DNA of 37,790 bases from Enterobacteriaceae bacterium UBA2655 (GTDB lineage: Bacteria; Pseudomonadota; Gammaproteobacteria; Enterobacterales; Enterobacteriaceae), in contig DENB01000091.1 of assembly GCA_002359495.1 (NCBI GenBank), forward strand, positions 4,640 to 42,429, given 5' to 3'. The notes beneath the pieces were generated by a model. That model was not told the origin of the DNA and made no database searches. It saw only the letters and a program-made list of their open reading frames with translations. Each line of letters starts with the position of its first letter. Positions within the stretch are counted from its first letter, which is position 1. The position numbers and the translations under genes are program-made. Shown here piece after piece: positions 19,246 through 27,398 of the stretch.

Positions 19246-19640
19246 TGTGCACGGCAACCGGCGAGGTGATTGATGATCGGACAGTCGGCGCTCTCATCGC
19301 CCGGGCAGGCTGCCGCCAGCGCCAGCAACCGCGCGCGCATCGCGTGCAGTTCTTCGATATGCGCCGCGATCTCCTCCGCTTTTTGCAGAGTGCGGGCTTT
19401 CACCTCGGCGCTGTGGCGCTCCGGGTTGTTAAACAGGTTAACCAGTTCCCGGCACTCGTCAAGCGTAAAGCCGACCTGACGCGCCTGGCGCAGCAGCGTC
19501 AACTCCTCCAGATGGTGCGGCATATAGCTGCGGTAGCCGTTTTCACTGCGCAGCGGCGGCGTCACCACGCCCTTCTCTTCATAAAAACGGATCGCTTTAC
19601 TGGTTAAGCCGGTTTTTTTGGCGACATCGCTGATATTCAC
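19233..19640 (-). CDS. cueR: Copper-responsive MerR-family regulator CueR
   Basis: Activator of 135 residues that senses Cu(I) and switches on copA. The winged helix domain opens [24 protein letters not shown]'s first residues, as in E. coli CueR. The dimerisation helix is near 80-108, and the metal loop has C112 and C120 (CPGDESADC), the two Cu(I) ligands. The His-rich tail resembles E. coli. The start codon is GTG at 19640, with AGGGGG four nt upstream on the minus strand. It is divergent from copA across a shared operator region. Confidence 0.96.
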   Translation of the reverse strand: MNISDVAKKTGLTSKAIRFYEEKGVVTPPLRSENGYRSYMPHHLEELTLLRQARQVGFTLDECRELVNLFNNPERHSAEVKARTLQKAEEIAAHIEELHAMRARLLALAAACPGDESADCPIINHLAGCRAHHSS

Positions 19641-19649
19641 TGTTCCCCC

Positions 19650-19680
19650 TTGACCTTCCCCTTGATGGAAGGTTTAAGCT
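19650..19680 (+). promoter_or_regulatory. CueR-controlled copA promoter
   Basis: -35 TTGACC (19650-19655) and -10 TAAGCT (19675-19680) are separated by 19 bp, the overlong spacer typical of MerR-family promoters. The spacer contains the perfect dyad ACCTTCC (19653-19659) / GGAAGGT (19667-19673), matching the E. coli CueR box. Activation would need the DNA distortion made by Cu(I)-CueR. Confidence 0.92.
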
Positions 19681-19736
19681 TCATAACTAATCGAAAATGT
19701 TCTGCGGGTCAAACCCGATCTCTCAAGGAGTTAACC

Positions 19737-22253
19737 ATGTCACAGACAACCGTACTCACGCTGGACGGCCTCTCCTGCGGCCACTGCATTAAACGCGTTA
19801 AAGAGGCGCTGGAGCAACGCAGCGACGTAGAGCAGGCCGATGTCACGCTGGAAGAGGCTCGTATCGCCGGTCAGGCGAGCGCCGACGCGCTTATCGCCAC
19901 CGTTGAGCAGGCGGGCTACCACGCCGGCCTGAAGCAGGACGACGCGCGCCCAAAGTCTGAACCGCTGACAGCAACAGAATCGCAGCCGGAAGCGCTGACA
20001 GCGGAAAGTTCAGAGCTTCCGGCACAAAACGCCGATAACGCCGCGCATCTGCTGATCGAAGGCATGAGCTGCGCCAGCTGCGTCAGCCGGGTGGAAAAAG
20101 CGTTGCAGCAGGTGGCGGGCGTCAGCCAGGCGCGCGTCAATCTCGGCGAGCGCAGCGCGCTGGTGTTGGGCGATGCCGATCCGCAGGCGTTAATCGCCGC
20201 CGTCGTCGAGGCCGGTTACGGCGCGCAACGGGTAGAAGATGAAAGCGAGCGGCGTGAAAAACAGCGGCGCAGCGCGCGTCAGGCGATGCGCCGCTTCAGC
20301 TGGCAGGCCGCGCTGGCCCTGTTGCTGGGGGTGCCGCTGATGATCTGGGGCATGTTCGGCGACAACATGATGCTCAGCACCGCCAACCGCCCTGCCTGGC
20401 TGCTGTTGGGCACCCTTACGCTGCTGGTGATGATTATCGCCGGCGGCCATTTTTACCGCAGCGCCTGGCGCAGCCTACGCAACGGCGCCGCGACGATGGA
20501 TACGCTGGTGGCGCTCGGTACCGGCGCGGCCTGGCTCTATTCGTTCAGCGTCGCCCTCTGGCCCGATTTTTTTCCGGCGCAGGCGCGCCACCTCTATTTT
20601 GAGGCGAGCGCGATGATCATCGGACTGATTAATCTCGGCCATGCGCTGGAGCAGCGCGCGCGTCAGCGCTCGTCGCAAGCGCTGGAAAGGCTGCTGGATC
20701 TGACCCCGGCGCAGGCACGGGTGGTTACCGACGAGGGCGAAAAAAGCGTGCCGCTGAGCGAACTTCAGCCGGGCATGACGCTGCGTCTGGTGACGGGCGA
20801 TCGCGTGCCGGTCGACGGCGACATCGTCGAGGGCGAAGCCTGGTTCGATGAGGCGATGCTGACCGGCGAGCCGGTGCCGCAGGCGAAAAGCAGCGGCGAC
20901 GCTATTCATGCCGGCACCCTGGTGCAGGATGGCGCGGTGCGCTTTACCGCGCGCGCCATCGGTAAAAACACCACCCTGGCGCGCATCATTCAGCTGGTGC
21001 GCCAGGCGCAAAGCAGCAAGCCGGACATCGGCCGTCTCGCCGATCGCATCTCCGCCGTGTTTGTGCCGACGGTGGTGGCGATCGCGCTAATCAGCGCCGC
21101 CATCTGGTATTTCTTCGGACCGCAGCCGCAAATCGTTTATACCCTGGTGATCGCCACCACGGTGTTGATTATCGCCTGCCCCTGCGCGCTCGGGCTGGCG
21201 ACGCCGATGTCGATCATCTCCGGCGTGGGCCGCGCGGCCGAGCTGGGCGTGCTGGTGCGCGACGCCGACGCGTTGCAGCGGGCCAGCGCCCTCGACACGC
21301 TGGTTTTTGATAAAACCGGCACCCTGACGGAAGGCCAGCCGCGCGTGATTGAAATTTTGACCTTTAACGGCACTGACCAGACGCACATCCTGCGCCAGGC
21401 GGCGTCGCTGGAGCAGGATTCCAGCCATCCGCTGGCGAAAGCGCTGGTTAAGGCCGCAGACAGCCCGAACCTGCCCGCAGTTGCGCAATTTCGTACAATA
21501 CGCGGCCAGGGCGTAAGCGGCACACTGGATGGCAAGCCGCTGCTGCTGGGCAATGCCGCCCTGATGCGGCAGCACAATATCGACTACAGCATGGCAGAAA
21601 AAGCGCTCGCCGCGACGGCGGAAAAAGGCGCCACGCCGGTTATGCTGGCGGCGGAGGGCAAACTGGTCGGCCTGTTCGCGCTGCGCGACGCGCTGCGCCA
21701 GGAGAGCCGAACGGCATTACAGCGTCTGCACCGCTCAGGCTATCGTCTGATTATGCTCACCGGCGACAATGAACAGACCGCGCGCGCCATCGCGCGCGAA
21801 GCGGGCATTGATGAGGTGATCGCAGGGGTGTTGCCGGATGGCAAGGCGGAGGCGATACGTCGACTGCAGCAGCAGGGCCGCCGGGTGGCGATGATCGGCG
21901 ACGGTATTAACGACGCGCCTGCGCTGGCGCAGGCGGAAGTGGGTGTCGCGATGGGCGGCGGCAGCGATGTGGCGATCGAAACGGCGGCCATGACCCTGAT
22001 GCGCCACGATCTTCATGGCGTCGCCGATGCGCTGGCGGTAGCCAACGCGACGCTGCGCAACATGAAGCAGAACCTGGTGGGCGCTTTTATTTACAACAGC
22101 CTGGGCATTCCCGTCGTCGCCGGCGTGCTCTATCCCTTTACCGGGACGCTGCTAAATCCGGTGCTGGCGGGCGCGGCGATGGCGCTCTCATCCATTACCG
22201 TGGTGAGCAACGCCAACCGCCTGCTGCGCTATCAGCCGCCCGGGCGGCAATAG
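19737..22253 (+). CDS. copA: Cu(I)-exporting P1B-type ATPase CopA
   Basis: Inner-membrane copper pump of 838 residues. Two N-terminal heavy-metal-binding domains have GLSCGHC (C14, C17) and GMSCASC (C112, C115). Membrane helices start near 190. The actuator motif is MLTGEPVP, the ion-site motif is C481-P482-C483, and the phosphorylated Asp is D525 in DKTGT. The P/N-domain signatures SSHPLAKAL and [10 protein letters not shown] follow. The ATG at 19737 has AAGGAG seven nt upstream and matches E. coli MSQTI; a longer frame from 19650 would start inside the CueR box and is rejected. Expression is predicted to be copper-induced. Confidence 0.98.
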   Translation: MSQTTVLTLDGLSCGHCIKRVKEALEQRSDVEQADVTLEEARIAGQASADALIATVEQAGYHAGLKQDDARPKSEPLTATESQPEALTAESSELPAQNADNAAHLLIEGMSCASCVSRVEKALQQVAGVSQARVNLGERSALVLGDADPQALIAAVVEAGYGAQRVEDESERREKQRRSARQAMRRFSWQAALALLLGVPLMIWGMFGDNMMLSTANRPAWLLLGTLTLLVMIIAGGHFYRSAWRSLRNGAATMDTLVALGTGAAWLYSFSVALWPDFFPAQARHLYFEASAMIIGLINLGHALEQRARQRSSQALERLLDLTPAQARVVTDEGEKSVPLSELQPGMTLRLVTGDRVPVDGDIVEGEAWFDEAMLTGEPVPQAKSSGDAIHAGTLVQDGAVRFTARAIGKNTTLARIIQLVRQAQSSKPDIGRLADRISAVFVPTVVAIALISAAIWYFFGPQPQIVYTLVIATTVLIIACPCALGLATPMSIISGVGRAAELGVLVRDADALQRASALDTLVFDKTGTLTEGQPRVIEILTFNGTDQTHILRQAASLEQDSSHPLAKALVKAADSPNLPAVAQFRTIRGQGVSGTLDGKPLLLGNAALMRQHNIDYSMAEKALAATAEKGATPVMLAAEGKLVGLFALRDALRQESRTALQRLHRSGYRLIMLTGDNEQTARAIAREAGIDEVIAGVLPDGKAEAIRRLQQQGRRVAMIGDGINDAPALAQAEVGVAMGGGSDVAIETAAMTLMRHDLHGVADALAVANATLRNMKQNLVGAFIYNSLGIPVVAGVLYPFTGTLLNPVLAGAAMALSSITVVSNANRLLRYQPPGRQ

Positions 22254-22322
22254 CGGAATCGTCCCCTATTCTTCGCGGCGTGAAATCGCTAGCATGGTTT
22301 TTTTGCACAACAAGGACAGGGA

Positions 22323-23126
22323 ATGATGCGCAGCTTCCGGCAAATGATAAACGGGATTTTACGGCGTCTGATGCCTGCCAGCTACGCCTGGCCTGCCGTG
22401 GATATCCGCTTGGGCGATCGCCAACTGCATCTGGTCGGCAGCATACATATGGGCACGCAGGATATGCAGCCGCTGCCGCCGAAATTACTGCGGCTGCTAC
22501 AACAGGCCGACTCGCTTATCGTCGAGGCCGACATTACGACCGGCGCATCGCCCTTTGTGCAGACTGATGAGCAGCCACCGCTCGCTGAGCGGCTGGATCG
22601 GGCCGAGCTGGCGCAGCTGCGAAAACTGTGCGACGAACTCAATTTATCGATCGAGCTGTTCGATACCCTGCCCGCCTGGCAAATCGCGCTGATGCTGCAG
22701 GCGCAACAGGCGCAGCAGCTAGGGCTGCGCCCCGATTACGGCATCGATTATCAGTTACTGATGGCGGCGAAACGCTGGCGCAAGCCGGTGCGGGAGCTGG
22801 AAGGGCCGGAGGTGCAGCTTGCGTTGCTGAAAGGGCTACCCAATGAAGGGCTGGCGCTGCTGCTGGATACCCTGACGCACTGGCACACCAACGCGCGCCT
22901 GCTGCAAACCATGATCAGCTGGTGGCTCGATGCGCCGCAGCAACAGCAGCCCACCTCGCTGCCGTCGACCTTCAGCAATGTGTTGAACGATATGCTGATG
23001 AGCCAGCGCAACCTGCGCTGGCGCGATACGCTCAGCCAGCTGCCGGCGGGCCGCTATGTGGTCGCCGTGGGAGCGTTGCATCTTTACGGAAAGGATAATC
23101 TGCCGGAGCTGTTAAGGCGGGCCTGA
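22323..23126 (+). CDS. ybaP: TraB/GumN-family protein YbaP
   Basis: Protein of 267 residues of the TraB/GumN (Tiki-like) family. The conserved N-terminal GSIHMG (about 39-44) and C-terminal VGALHLYGKDNLPELL hold the family's putative metal-binding residues, and DYGIDYQLL and THWHTNARLL match E. coli YbaP. Related Tiki proteins are metalloproteases, but bacterial members are not characterised well. The start could be the first or second Met (22323/22326). The 69 bp after copA hold no clear terminator. Confidence 0.92.
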   Translation: MMRSFRQMINGILRRLMPASYAWPAVDIRLGDRQLHLVGSIHMGTQDMQPLPPKLLRLLQQADSLIVEADITTGASPFVQTDEQPPLAERLDRAELAQLRKLCDELNLSIELFDTLPAWQIALMLQAQQAQQLGLRPDYGIDYQLLMAAKRWRKPVRELEGPEVQLALLKGLPNEGLALLLDTLTHWHTNARLLQTMISWWLDAPQQQQPTSLPSTFSNVLNDMLMSQRNLRWRDTLSQLPAGRYVVAVGALHLYGKDNLPELLRRA

Positions 23127-23212
23127 AAAAAAGAAGGCCAATATCGCTATCGGCCTGTCAATGAAAAATCTGTTTATGATTTTGGTTATCGCTCAGCATC
23201 AGATGCTGGCGC
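23126..23212 (-). ncRNA. chiX: ChiX-like Hfq-dependent small RNA (approximate 5' end)
   Basis: E. coli encodes the 84-nt sRNA ChiX between ybaP and ybaK, antisense to both, ending next to ybaP. Here the minus strand at the same place ends in a terminator whose stem-loop reads GGCCGATAGCGATATTGGCC, almost the E. coli GGCCAATAGCGATATTGGCC, then T-rich 23126-23134. About 85 nt upstream of the T-run a 5' hairpin CAGCATC/GATGCTG occupies the place of the ChiX 5' stem-loop, with an AT-rich single-stranded middle. The middle differs from ChiX: TTTTTCATTGACAGG instead of TTCCTCTTTGACGGG. The start site is estimated from length; no clear promoter was found. ChiX silences chitoporin mRNA in E. coli and Salmonella. 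Confidence 0.72.
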
Positions 23213-23298
23213 AGGGCCAATTCTCGCTCAAAGCGCAGATTTTCGCCACCTTTATTCATCATAAATCGGTTTAAATTTGCACAACGCAAGGAGCAATG

Positions 23299-23778
23299 AT
23301 GACGCCAGCAGTAAAACTCCTCGAAAAACAAAAGGTCGCGTTTAAACTGCATCCTTACGAGCATGACGCCAGCGAAACGAATTTTGGCGATGAAGCGGTA
23401 CGTAAGTTAAATCTGAACGCCAGTCAGGTTTACAAAACCCTGCTGGTGGCCCTGAACGGCGATGCAAAACAATTAGCCGTGGCGGTTACGCCGGTGGCCG
23501 GTCTGCTGGATCTGAAAAAGGTCGCGAAGGCGCTGGGCGCGAAAAAAGCAGAAATGGCCGATCCGCAGCTTGCCCAGCGCGTTACCGGTTATCTGGTCGG
23601 CGGCATCAGCCCGCTGGGACAGAAAAAGCGCTTACCGACGGTGATCGACAGCCAAGCGGGCCAGTTTCCGACTATTTACATTTCCGGCGGCAGGCGCGGA
23701 CTGGATATCGAACTGGCGCCCCAGGATCTGGCCCGGCTGCTGAACGCGCCGCTGGCCGATATCGCCCGGCGCGATTAA
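23299..23778 (+). CDS. ybaK: Cys-tRNA(Pro)/Cys-tRNA(Cys) deacylase YbaK
   Basis: Editing protein of 159 residues that hydrolyses Cys-tRNA(Pro) made in error by prolyl-tRNA synthetase. It matches E. coli YbaK closely: [36 protein letters not shown] with the functionally essential lysine region, and [14 protein letters not shown]. Tandem ATGs lie at 23296 and 23299. AAGGAG at 23288-23293 is better spaced from the second, which also reproduces the E. coli length. It is convergent with the LysR gene that follows (overlap 4 bp). Confidence 0.95.
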   Translation: MTPAVKLLEKQKVAFKLHPYEHDASETNFGDEAVRKLNLNASQVYKTLLVALNGDAKQLAVAVTPVAGLLDLKKVAKALGAKKAEMADPQLAQRVTGYLVGGISPLGQKKRLPTVIDSQAGQFPTIYISGGRRGLDIELAPQDLARLLNAPLADIARRD

Positions 23779-24644
23779 GTCGCCGTCTGGGCGCAGAGCT
23801 GATCGATCATCCAGCGCCCGGCCGGTCCGGGCGGGTTGCGCGTCGACCAGATCGCCTCCACGGCGATACGCTGCGGCCAGCCCGGCACCCGCAGCTCTTT
23901 CAATACCTGATGCCCGAACTGCTTCACCAGCCAGCGCGGCAGCACGCTCCAGCCAAAGCCCTGTTCCGCCATCTCCAGCAGCAGCAGATAAGAGGGAGCG
24001 GACCAGACCTGGCCTGAGGCGGGCAGCGCGTTGCTTCGCATCCAGGTGTTCAGCCTTAACTGTCGCAGCTTTTTTAACTGCTCTTCGGTGACGTCAGACT
24101 GCCGCGCCAGCGCATGATCGCGATGCAGCCAGATCGCCATCTCCGCCTCTACCTGCAGGCGCGCCACGGCGATATCGGGCGGCAGCTGCGGCTGGGCGCG
24201 CACTATGCCAAGCTGCGCCCGCCCGCTCTGCAGCAGATCCAGCACATCCTCGTCTTCGGCGATCATGCATTCGAACTCAATGTCGGGATAGCGCGCTTCA
24301 AAACGCTTCAGCAGGCTTTCATGATGATCCGCCTGCCAGAAGTCGGAAATCGCCAGGCTAAGCCGCGGCTCTACGCCCTGCGCCAGGCGCATCGCCAGCT
24401 CATCCAGCCGGTACCCGGCGCTGAGGATCGCCTGCACCTCGGTCAGCGCGCGTCTCCCCTGCTCCGTCAGTACCGGCTGTCGTCCCTGGCGGTCGAATAA
24501 GCGAAAGCCGAGATCGATCTCCAAATTAGCTACCGCGCTGCTGATCGTGGACTGGCTTTTGCCCAGCGCGCGCGCCGCTGCGGAAAAAGATCCGCTCGCC
24601 ACGGTCTGCACGAAAGCTTCCAGGGATTCCGGTGAGTATTTCAT
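23775..24644 (-). CDS. LysR-family regulator divergent from a PACE efflux gene
   Basis: LysR-type regulator of 289 residues. The helix-turn-helix is at about 5-60 ([20 protein letters not shown]), and the effector domain at about 80-285. The GGAG site and homology place the start at the ATG at 24644 ([11 protein letters not shown]); a longer frame from 24677 adds a Lys/Arg-rich stretch with no family support. Divergent from a PACE-family exporter 87 bp away. This is the arrangement of Acinetobacter AceR-AceI, where the LysR protein activates the exporter. I infer the same logic here. The shared intergenic region has a T-N11-A dyad. This gene pair is not at this place in E. coli K-12. Confidence 0.88.
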   Translation of the reverse strand: MKYSPESLEAFVQTVASGSFSAAARALGKSQSTISSAVANLEIDLGFRLFDRQGRQPVLTEQGRRALTEVQAILSAGYRLDELAMRLAQGVEPRLSLAISDFWQADHHESLLKRFEARYPDIEFECMIAEDEDVLDLLQSGRAQLGIVRAQPQLPPDIAVARLQVEAEMAIWLHRDHALARQSDVTEEQLKKLRQLRLNTWMRSNALPASGQVWSAPSYLLLLEMAEQGFGWSVLPRWLVKQFGHQVLKELRVPGWPQRIAVEAIWSTRNPPGPAGRWMIDQLCAQTAT

Positions 24645-24652
24645 ATTTCTCC

Positions 24653-24667
24653 ATCGCTTTTTTCGAT
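24653..24667. promoter_or_regulatory. Candidate operator of the LysR/PACE pair
   Basis: ATCG (24653-24656) / CGAT (24664-24667) around seven bases, with T24654-N11-A24666 geometry, lies in the 87-bp divergent region, 8 bp upstream of the LysR start codon. Confidence 0.4.
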
Positions 24668-24731
24668 AGGTGCTCATTTTAGCGCAGCTTTGCCTTGTGA
24701 AAAAATGCGTGGCTGACTGAAGGAGAGAATG

Positions 24732-25151
24732 ATGCGCACCCGCTCACTAAAAGAACGTTTTTTTCATGCCGCCGGGTTTGAAACGCTGGCGATACTTATC
24801 GTCTCCCCGCTGGCCGCTTGGGCGATGCACAAACCGCTGTTTCAGATGGGGGCGCTGGCGATTGCGCTTTCTACCGTCGCGCTGCTGTGGAACATGATCT
24901 ACAACGCCGGATTCGATCGCCTTTTCCCGCTCGGCAGACGCGGTCTGGGGCTGCGCCTGCTGCACGCGCTCGGTTTTGAAGGCGGCTTTATTGTGATCGG
25001 CTTACCCATTGCCGCCGGGATGTTAAATATCAGCTTGTGGCAGGCGTTTGTGCTGGAGTTCGCCTTCTTTCTGTTTTTCCTGCCCTATACGGTGGCCTAT
25101 AACTGGGGCTGGGACAAACTGCGGCATCGCTGGCTGGCGTACGAGGCGTAA
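24732..25151 (+). CDS. PACE-family (AceI-like) efflux transporter
   Basis: Small inner-membrane protein of 139 residues with four hydrophobic helices in two tandem BTP (bacterial transmembrane pair) units: about 10-60 (FFHAAGFETLAILIVSPLAA) and about 75-130 (LLHALGFEGGFIVIGLPIAA). Each repeat has the conserved HAxGFE motif; the first acidic residue corresponds to the proton-coupling Glu15 of AceI. WNMIYN after helix 2 and YNWGWDKLR at the end are also family marks. Known PACE proteins export chlorhexidine, acriflavine or polyamines; the substrate here is unknown. The tandem ATG at 24732 is best spaced from AAGGAG. Confidence 0.9.
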   Translation: MRTRSLKERFFHAAGFETLAILIVSPLAAWAMHKPLFQMGALAIALSTVALLWNMIYNAGFDRLFPLGRRGLGLRLLHALGFEGGFIVIGLPIAAGMLNISLWQAFVLEFAFFLFFLPYTVAYNWGWDKLRHRWLAYEA

Positions 25152-25177
25152 AAAATGGAGGAGGCGAACGCCTCCTC
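25151..25177 (-). terminator. Rho-independent terminator of ushA
   Basis: GAGGAGGCG (25158-25166) / CGCCTCCTC (25169-25177) forms a very stable stem. On the minus strand it is followed by an A and six T (25150-25155). It fills the 30-bp gap between the convergent PACE gene and ushA. Confidence 0.88.
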
Positions 25178-25181
25178 AATG

Positions 25182-26942
25182 TTATTTATCCTGATCGTCG
25201 GCATGCGGCCAGAGCCAGGCCAGAATCATCTCCGGATAAGAGTGATGCTGCGATTTTTCCTGCGCCTTATCACGCTCGCGTTTCTGCGCCTCGGTCAAAT
25301 GCTTGATCTCTCCGCGCGGCGCGTAGTCGCTCGCCTTCAACGGCGAATGCTGGCTGACATACTGTTTTAGCACCTCGGCATCGATAAAACCGGTATTGAT
25401 AAAGCCGGCATGCTGATCGATGCGCGGATAGCCGTCGCCCCCTGCCGCGTTGAAGCTGTTGGTCGCCATACGGTAAGTTTTGTCATCCTGCAGCGGCTCG
25501 CCGTTGATTTTAACCTCGCTGACGCCGCTGCCATCCGCCGTCAGGCTGATATTGGCGAACTGCGCGAATCCGCCGGAGTCAGGCTTGATATTGGCGACCA
25601 CCGCCAGGTAACGCGCCACTTCGGCGCCGGTCAGGGTGACTGACGTTACCTGGTTGCCGAACGGCTGCACTTGCAGCAAATCTTTATAGGTCAGGTCGCC
25701 TGACGGCAATGAGGTACGAATGCCGCCGCCGCTCATGACGGCGAAATCCGCCTGCGTCCGGGCGATCTGCGCCTTCAGGATCAGCTGCCCCAGGTTGGTT
25801 TGCTGAAAGCGGACTTTATCGCGTTCGCCGATAAATTCCCCCTGCGCCGTGCCGACTTTCACCTGCAACTGCGCCTCGCCGCGCTTCTGAAACGGCGTCA
25901 GCAGCTTCATCATGGCGCTGTTTTTGGGGATCTCCTGTCCGTAAGTCAGCCAGGATTCGCTGCCATCGAGATTTTTCACTTTGTGCTTCAGGTTAACCGG
26001 CAGCAGCTGATAGCTTTCCAGCGTCAGCTCGCCGTTGCGAAAGATAAAATCGCCGCGGCCGATATATTTACCCCACTCTTTCGCCTGCATGATCCAGACG
26101 CCGTTTTGACGATCCGGCTGGCAGGCGGTGCCCGGCTGATAATCGGTGCGGGAAACATTCTCTTTTTCCATGCACACCGCGTCATGGGAATGGCCGCCGA
26201 TGATGACGTCCAGCGTCCCTTTCGGCAGCGTGCGCGCCAGCGTGACATCCCCCGGCGCGTTGCTGCCATATTTACCGTCGTCATAATGCCCCATATGGGT
26301 CAGCGCGATGATGACGTCCGGTTTTTCCTGCGCGCGCAGCTCGTCCGCCGCCTTTTTCGCCTCGGCGATGGGATCGCGGAATTCAATATCCTGCAGGTAA
26401 GCCGGATTGGCGATTTTTGCCGTGTCGTTGGTGGTCAGCCCAATCACGGCGATCTTCAACCCCATGCGGTTAAACAGCGCCCAGGGTCTAAACAGCCGCT
26501 TGCCGGTGCTTTTCTGATAAATATTGGCGGAAAGCAGCGGAAACTTCGCCCATTTCTCCTGCTGACGCAGTACCGTCAGCGGATTATCAAATTCGTGATT
26601 GCCGATCGCCATTGCGTCGTAGCCCACCAGATTCATGCCGCGAAAGTCAGGCTCCGCATCCAGCATGTCAGACTCCGGTACGCCGGTATTGACGTCGCCG
26701 CCGGAGAGGATCAGCGCGCCGCCCCCTTTGGCCTGCACGTCGTAGCGCTGCTGGTCCATCAGGGTCTTTTGCGCCGCCAGGCCATATTCGCCCTGGGCGT
26801 TGTACCAGAAATGGCCGTGGTGATCGTTGGTATGCAGGATGGTGAACCGGTAGGTACGATCCTGCTGCCAGGCGTGTGAAAACAGCGGCGTAAGCGCCAG
26901 CGCCAAAGCAAAAATCCGAGCTATCCGTTGAGGTAAAAACAC
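25182..26942 (-). CDS. ushA: UshA-type UDP-sugar hydrolase / 5'-nucleotidase with C-terminal extension
   Basis: Periplasmic metallophosphoesterase of 586 residues that degrades nucleotides and UDP-sugars. A signal peptide (about 1-24, RIFALALALTPLFSHA) is followed by the metal-site motifs HTNDHHGHF, GGDVNTG, GNHEFDN, THMGHYD and GGHSHD, then the C-terminal substrate domain (MSGGGIRTSL, NSFNAAGGDGYPR). Two oddities: the GGHSQ of E. coli (Gln is a zinc ligand) is GGHSH here, the commoner family form, and about 36-40 charged residues (TEAQKRERDKAQEKS...) follow the usual C-terminus. The start is GTG at 26942 with AAGGAG seven nt upstream. fsr, its E. coli neighbour, is absent. Confidence 0.93.
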   Translation of the reverse strand: MFLPQRIARIFALALALTPLFSHAWQQDRTYRFTILHTNDHHGHFWYNAQGEYGLAAQKTLMDQQRYDVQAKGGGALILSGGDVNTGVPESDMLDAEPDFRGMNLVGYDAMAIGNHEFDNPLTVLRQQEKWAKFPLLSANIYQKSTGKRLFRPWALFNRMGLKIAVIGLTTNDTAKIANPAYLQDIEFRDPIAEAKKAADELRAQEKPDVIIALTHMGHYDDGKYGSNAPGDVTLARTLPKGTLDVIIGGHSHDAVCMEKENVSRTDYQPGTACQPDRQNGVWIMQAKEWGKYIGRGDFIFRNGELTLESYQLLPVNLKHKVKNLDGSESWLTYGQEIPKNSAMMKLLTPFQKRGEAQLQVKVGTAQGEFIGERDKVRFQQTNLGQLILKAQIARTQADFAVMSGGGIRTSLPSGDLTYKDLLQVQPFGNQVTSVTLTGAEVARYLAVVANIKPDSGGFAQFANISLTADGSGVSEVKINGEPLQDDKTYRMATNSFNAAGGDGYPRIDQHAGFINTGFIDAEVLKQYVSQHSPLKASDYAPRGEIKHLTEAQKRERDKAQEKSQHHSYPEMILAWLWPHADDQDK

Positions 26943-27398
26943 AACCCTTCTCCTTATTCCCTGAAGCTTCCGTTATTTTTTGACCTCCTGTGTCGCATAT
27001 TCCGCGCGCTAACTCAAGATGAAAGCGTTATGACGTCGTGCCGCCGCGCTTTTTTACGTTGCCTGCGGCCGTGACGCCGCGTCAGGCAAACCGAGGCTGT
27101 TACAAGCAGTATGATTAAATCCGCGCCTCGCGGCGATTAAGGCTTTTTTGCGCTACATTTCATGCTGAAAATGGGTCGGAACGCCCGATTTTTCCATCAT
27201 AATTTTTTCTTCTCTCTCTTTTCTTACCAATAAAAGCCGCCGACGAAAGCGGTTAAGCGGCATAAATAGCCTTTACGCCGTCGTTATGATGAATTTTTTT
27301 ATTTTCTTCGCCTTTACCCGCTTTTTACCAAGCCAGAACCAGTATATTGACATACACTCAGGTTACAAGTTGATACATTTGCACATAAGGAGACTGGC
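26943..27398. other. 456-bp divergent intergenic region between ushA and ybaL
   Basis: E. coli has fsr in this interval; no coding frame is visible here. It is AT-richer than its flanks. It holds the ushA ribosome site at the left edge, an imperfect stem TTGCCTG (27059-27065) / CAGGCAA (27083-27089) with inner CGGC/GCCG pairing, and the ybaL promoter at 27347-27376. About 27090-27340 shows nothing I can name. Confidence 0.6.
27347..27376 (+). promoter_or_regulatory. Candidate ybaL promoter
   Basis: Perfect -35 TTGACA (27347-27352), 18-nt spacer, and TGATAC (27371-27376) as a weak -10. Followed by AAGGAG (27387-27392) and the ybaL ATG. Confidence 0.5.

Noticed and set aside
23161..23274. 37-codon frame starting MKNLFMILVIAQ between ybaP and ybaK, resembling a signal-peptide-like small protein
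   Set aside because: No ribosome site precedes the ATG, and the DNA is better explained as antisense to the ChiX-like RNA encoded on the other strand.
23158..23364. 68-codon minus-strand frame over the ybaP-ybaK gap
   Set aside because: It runs through the start of ybaK and the sRNA region, with no family resemblance.
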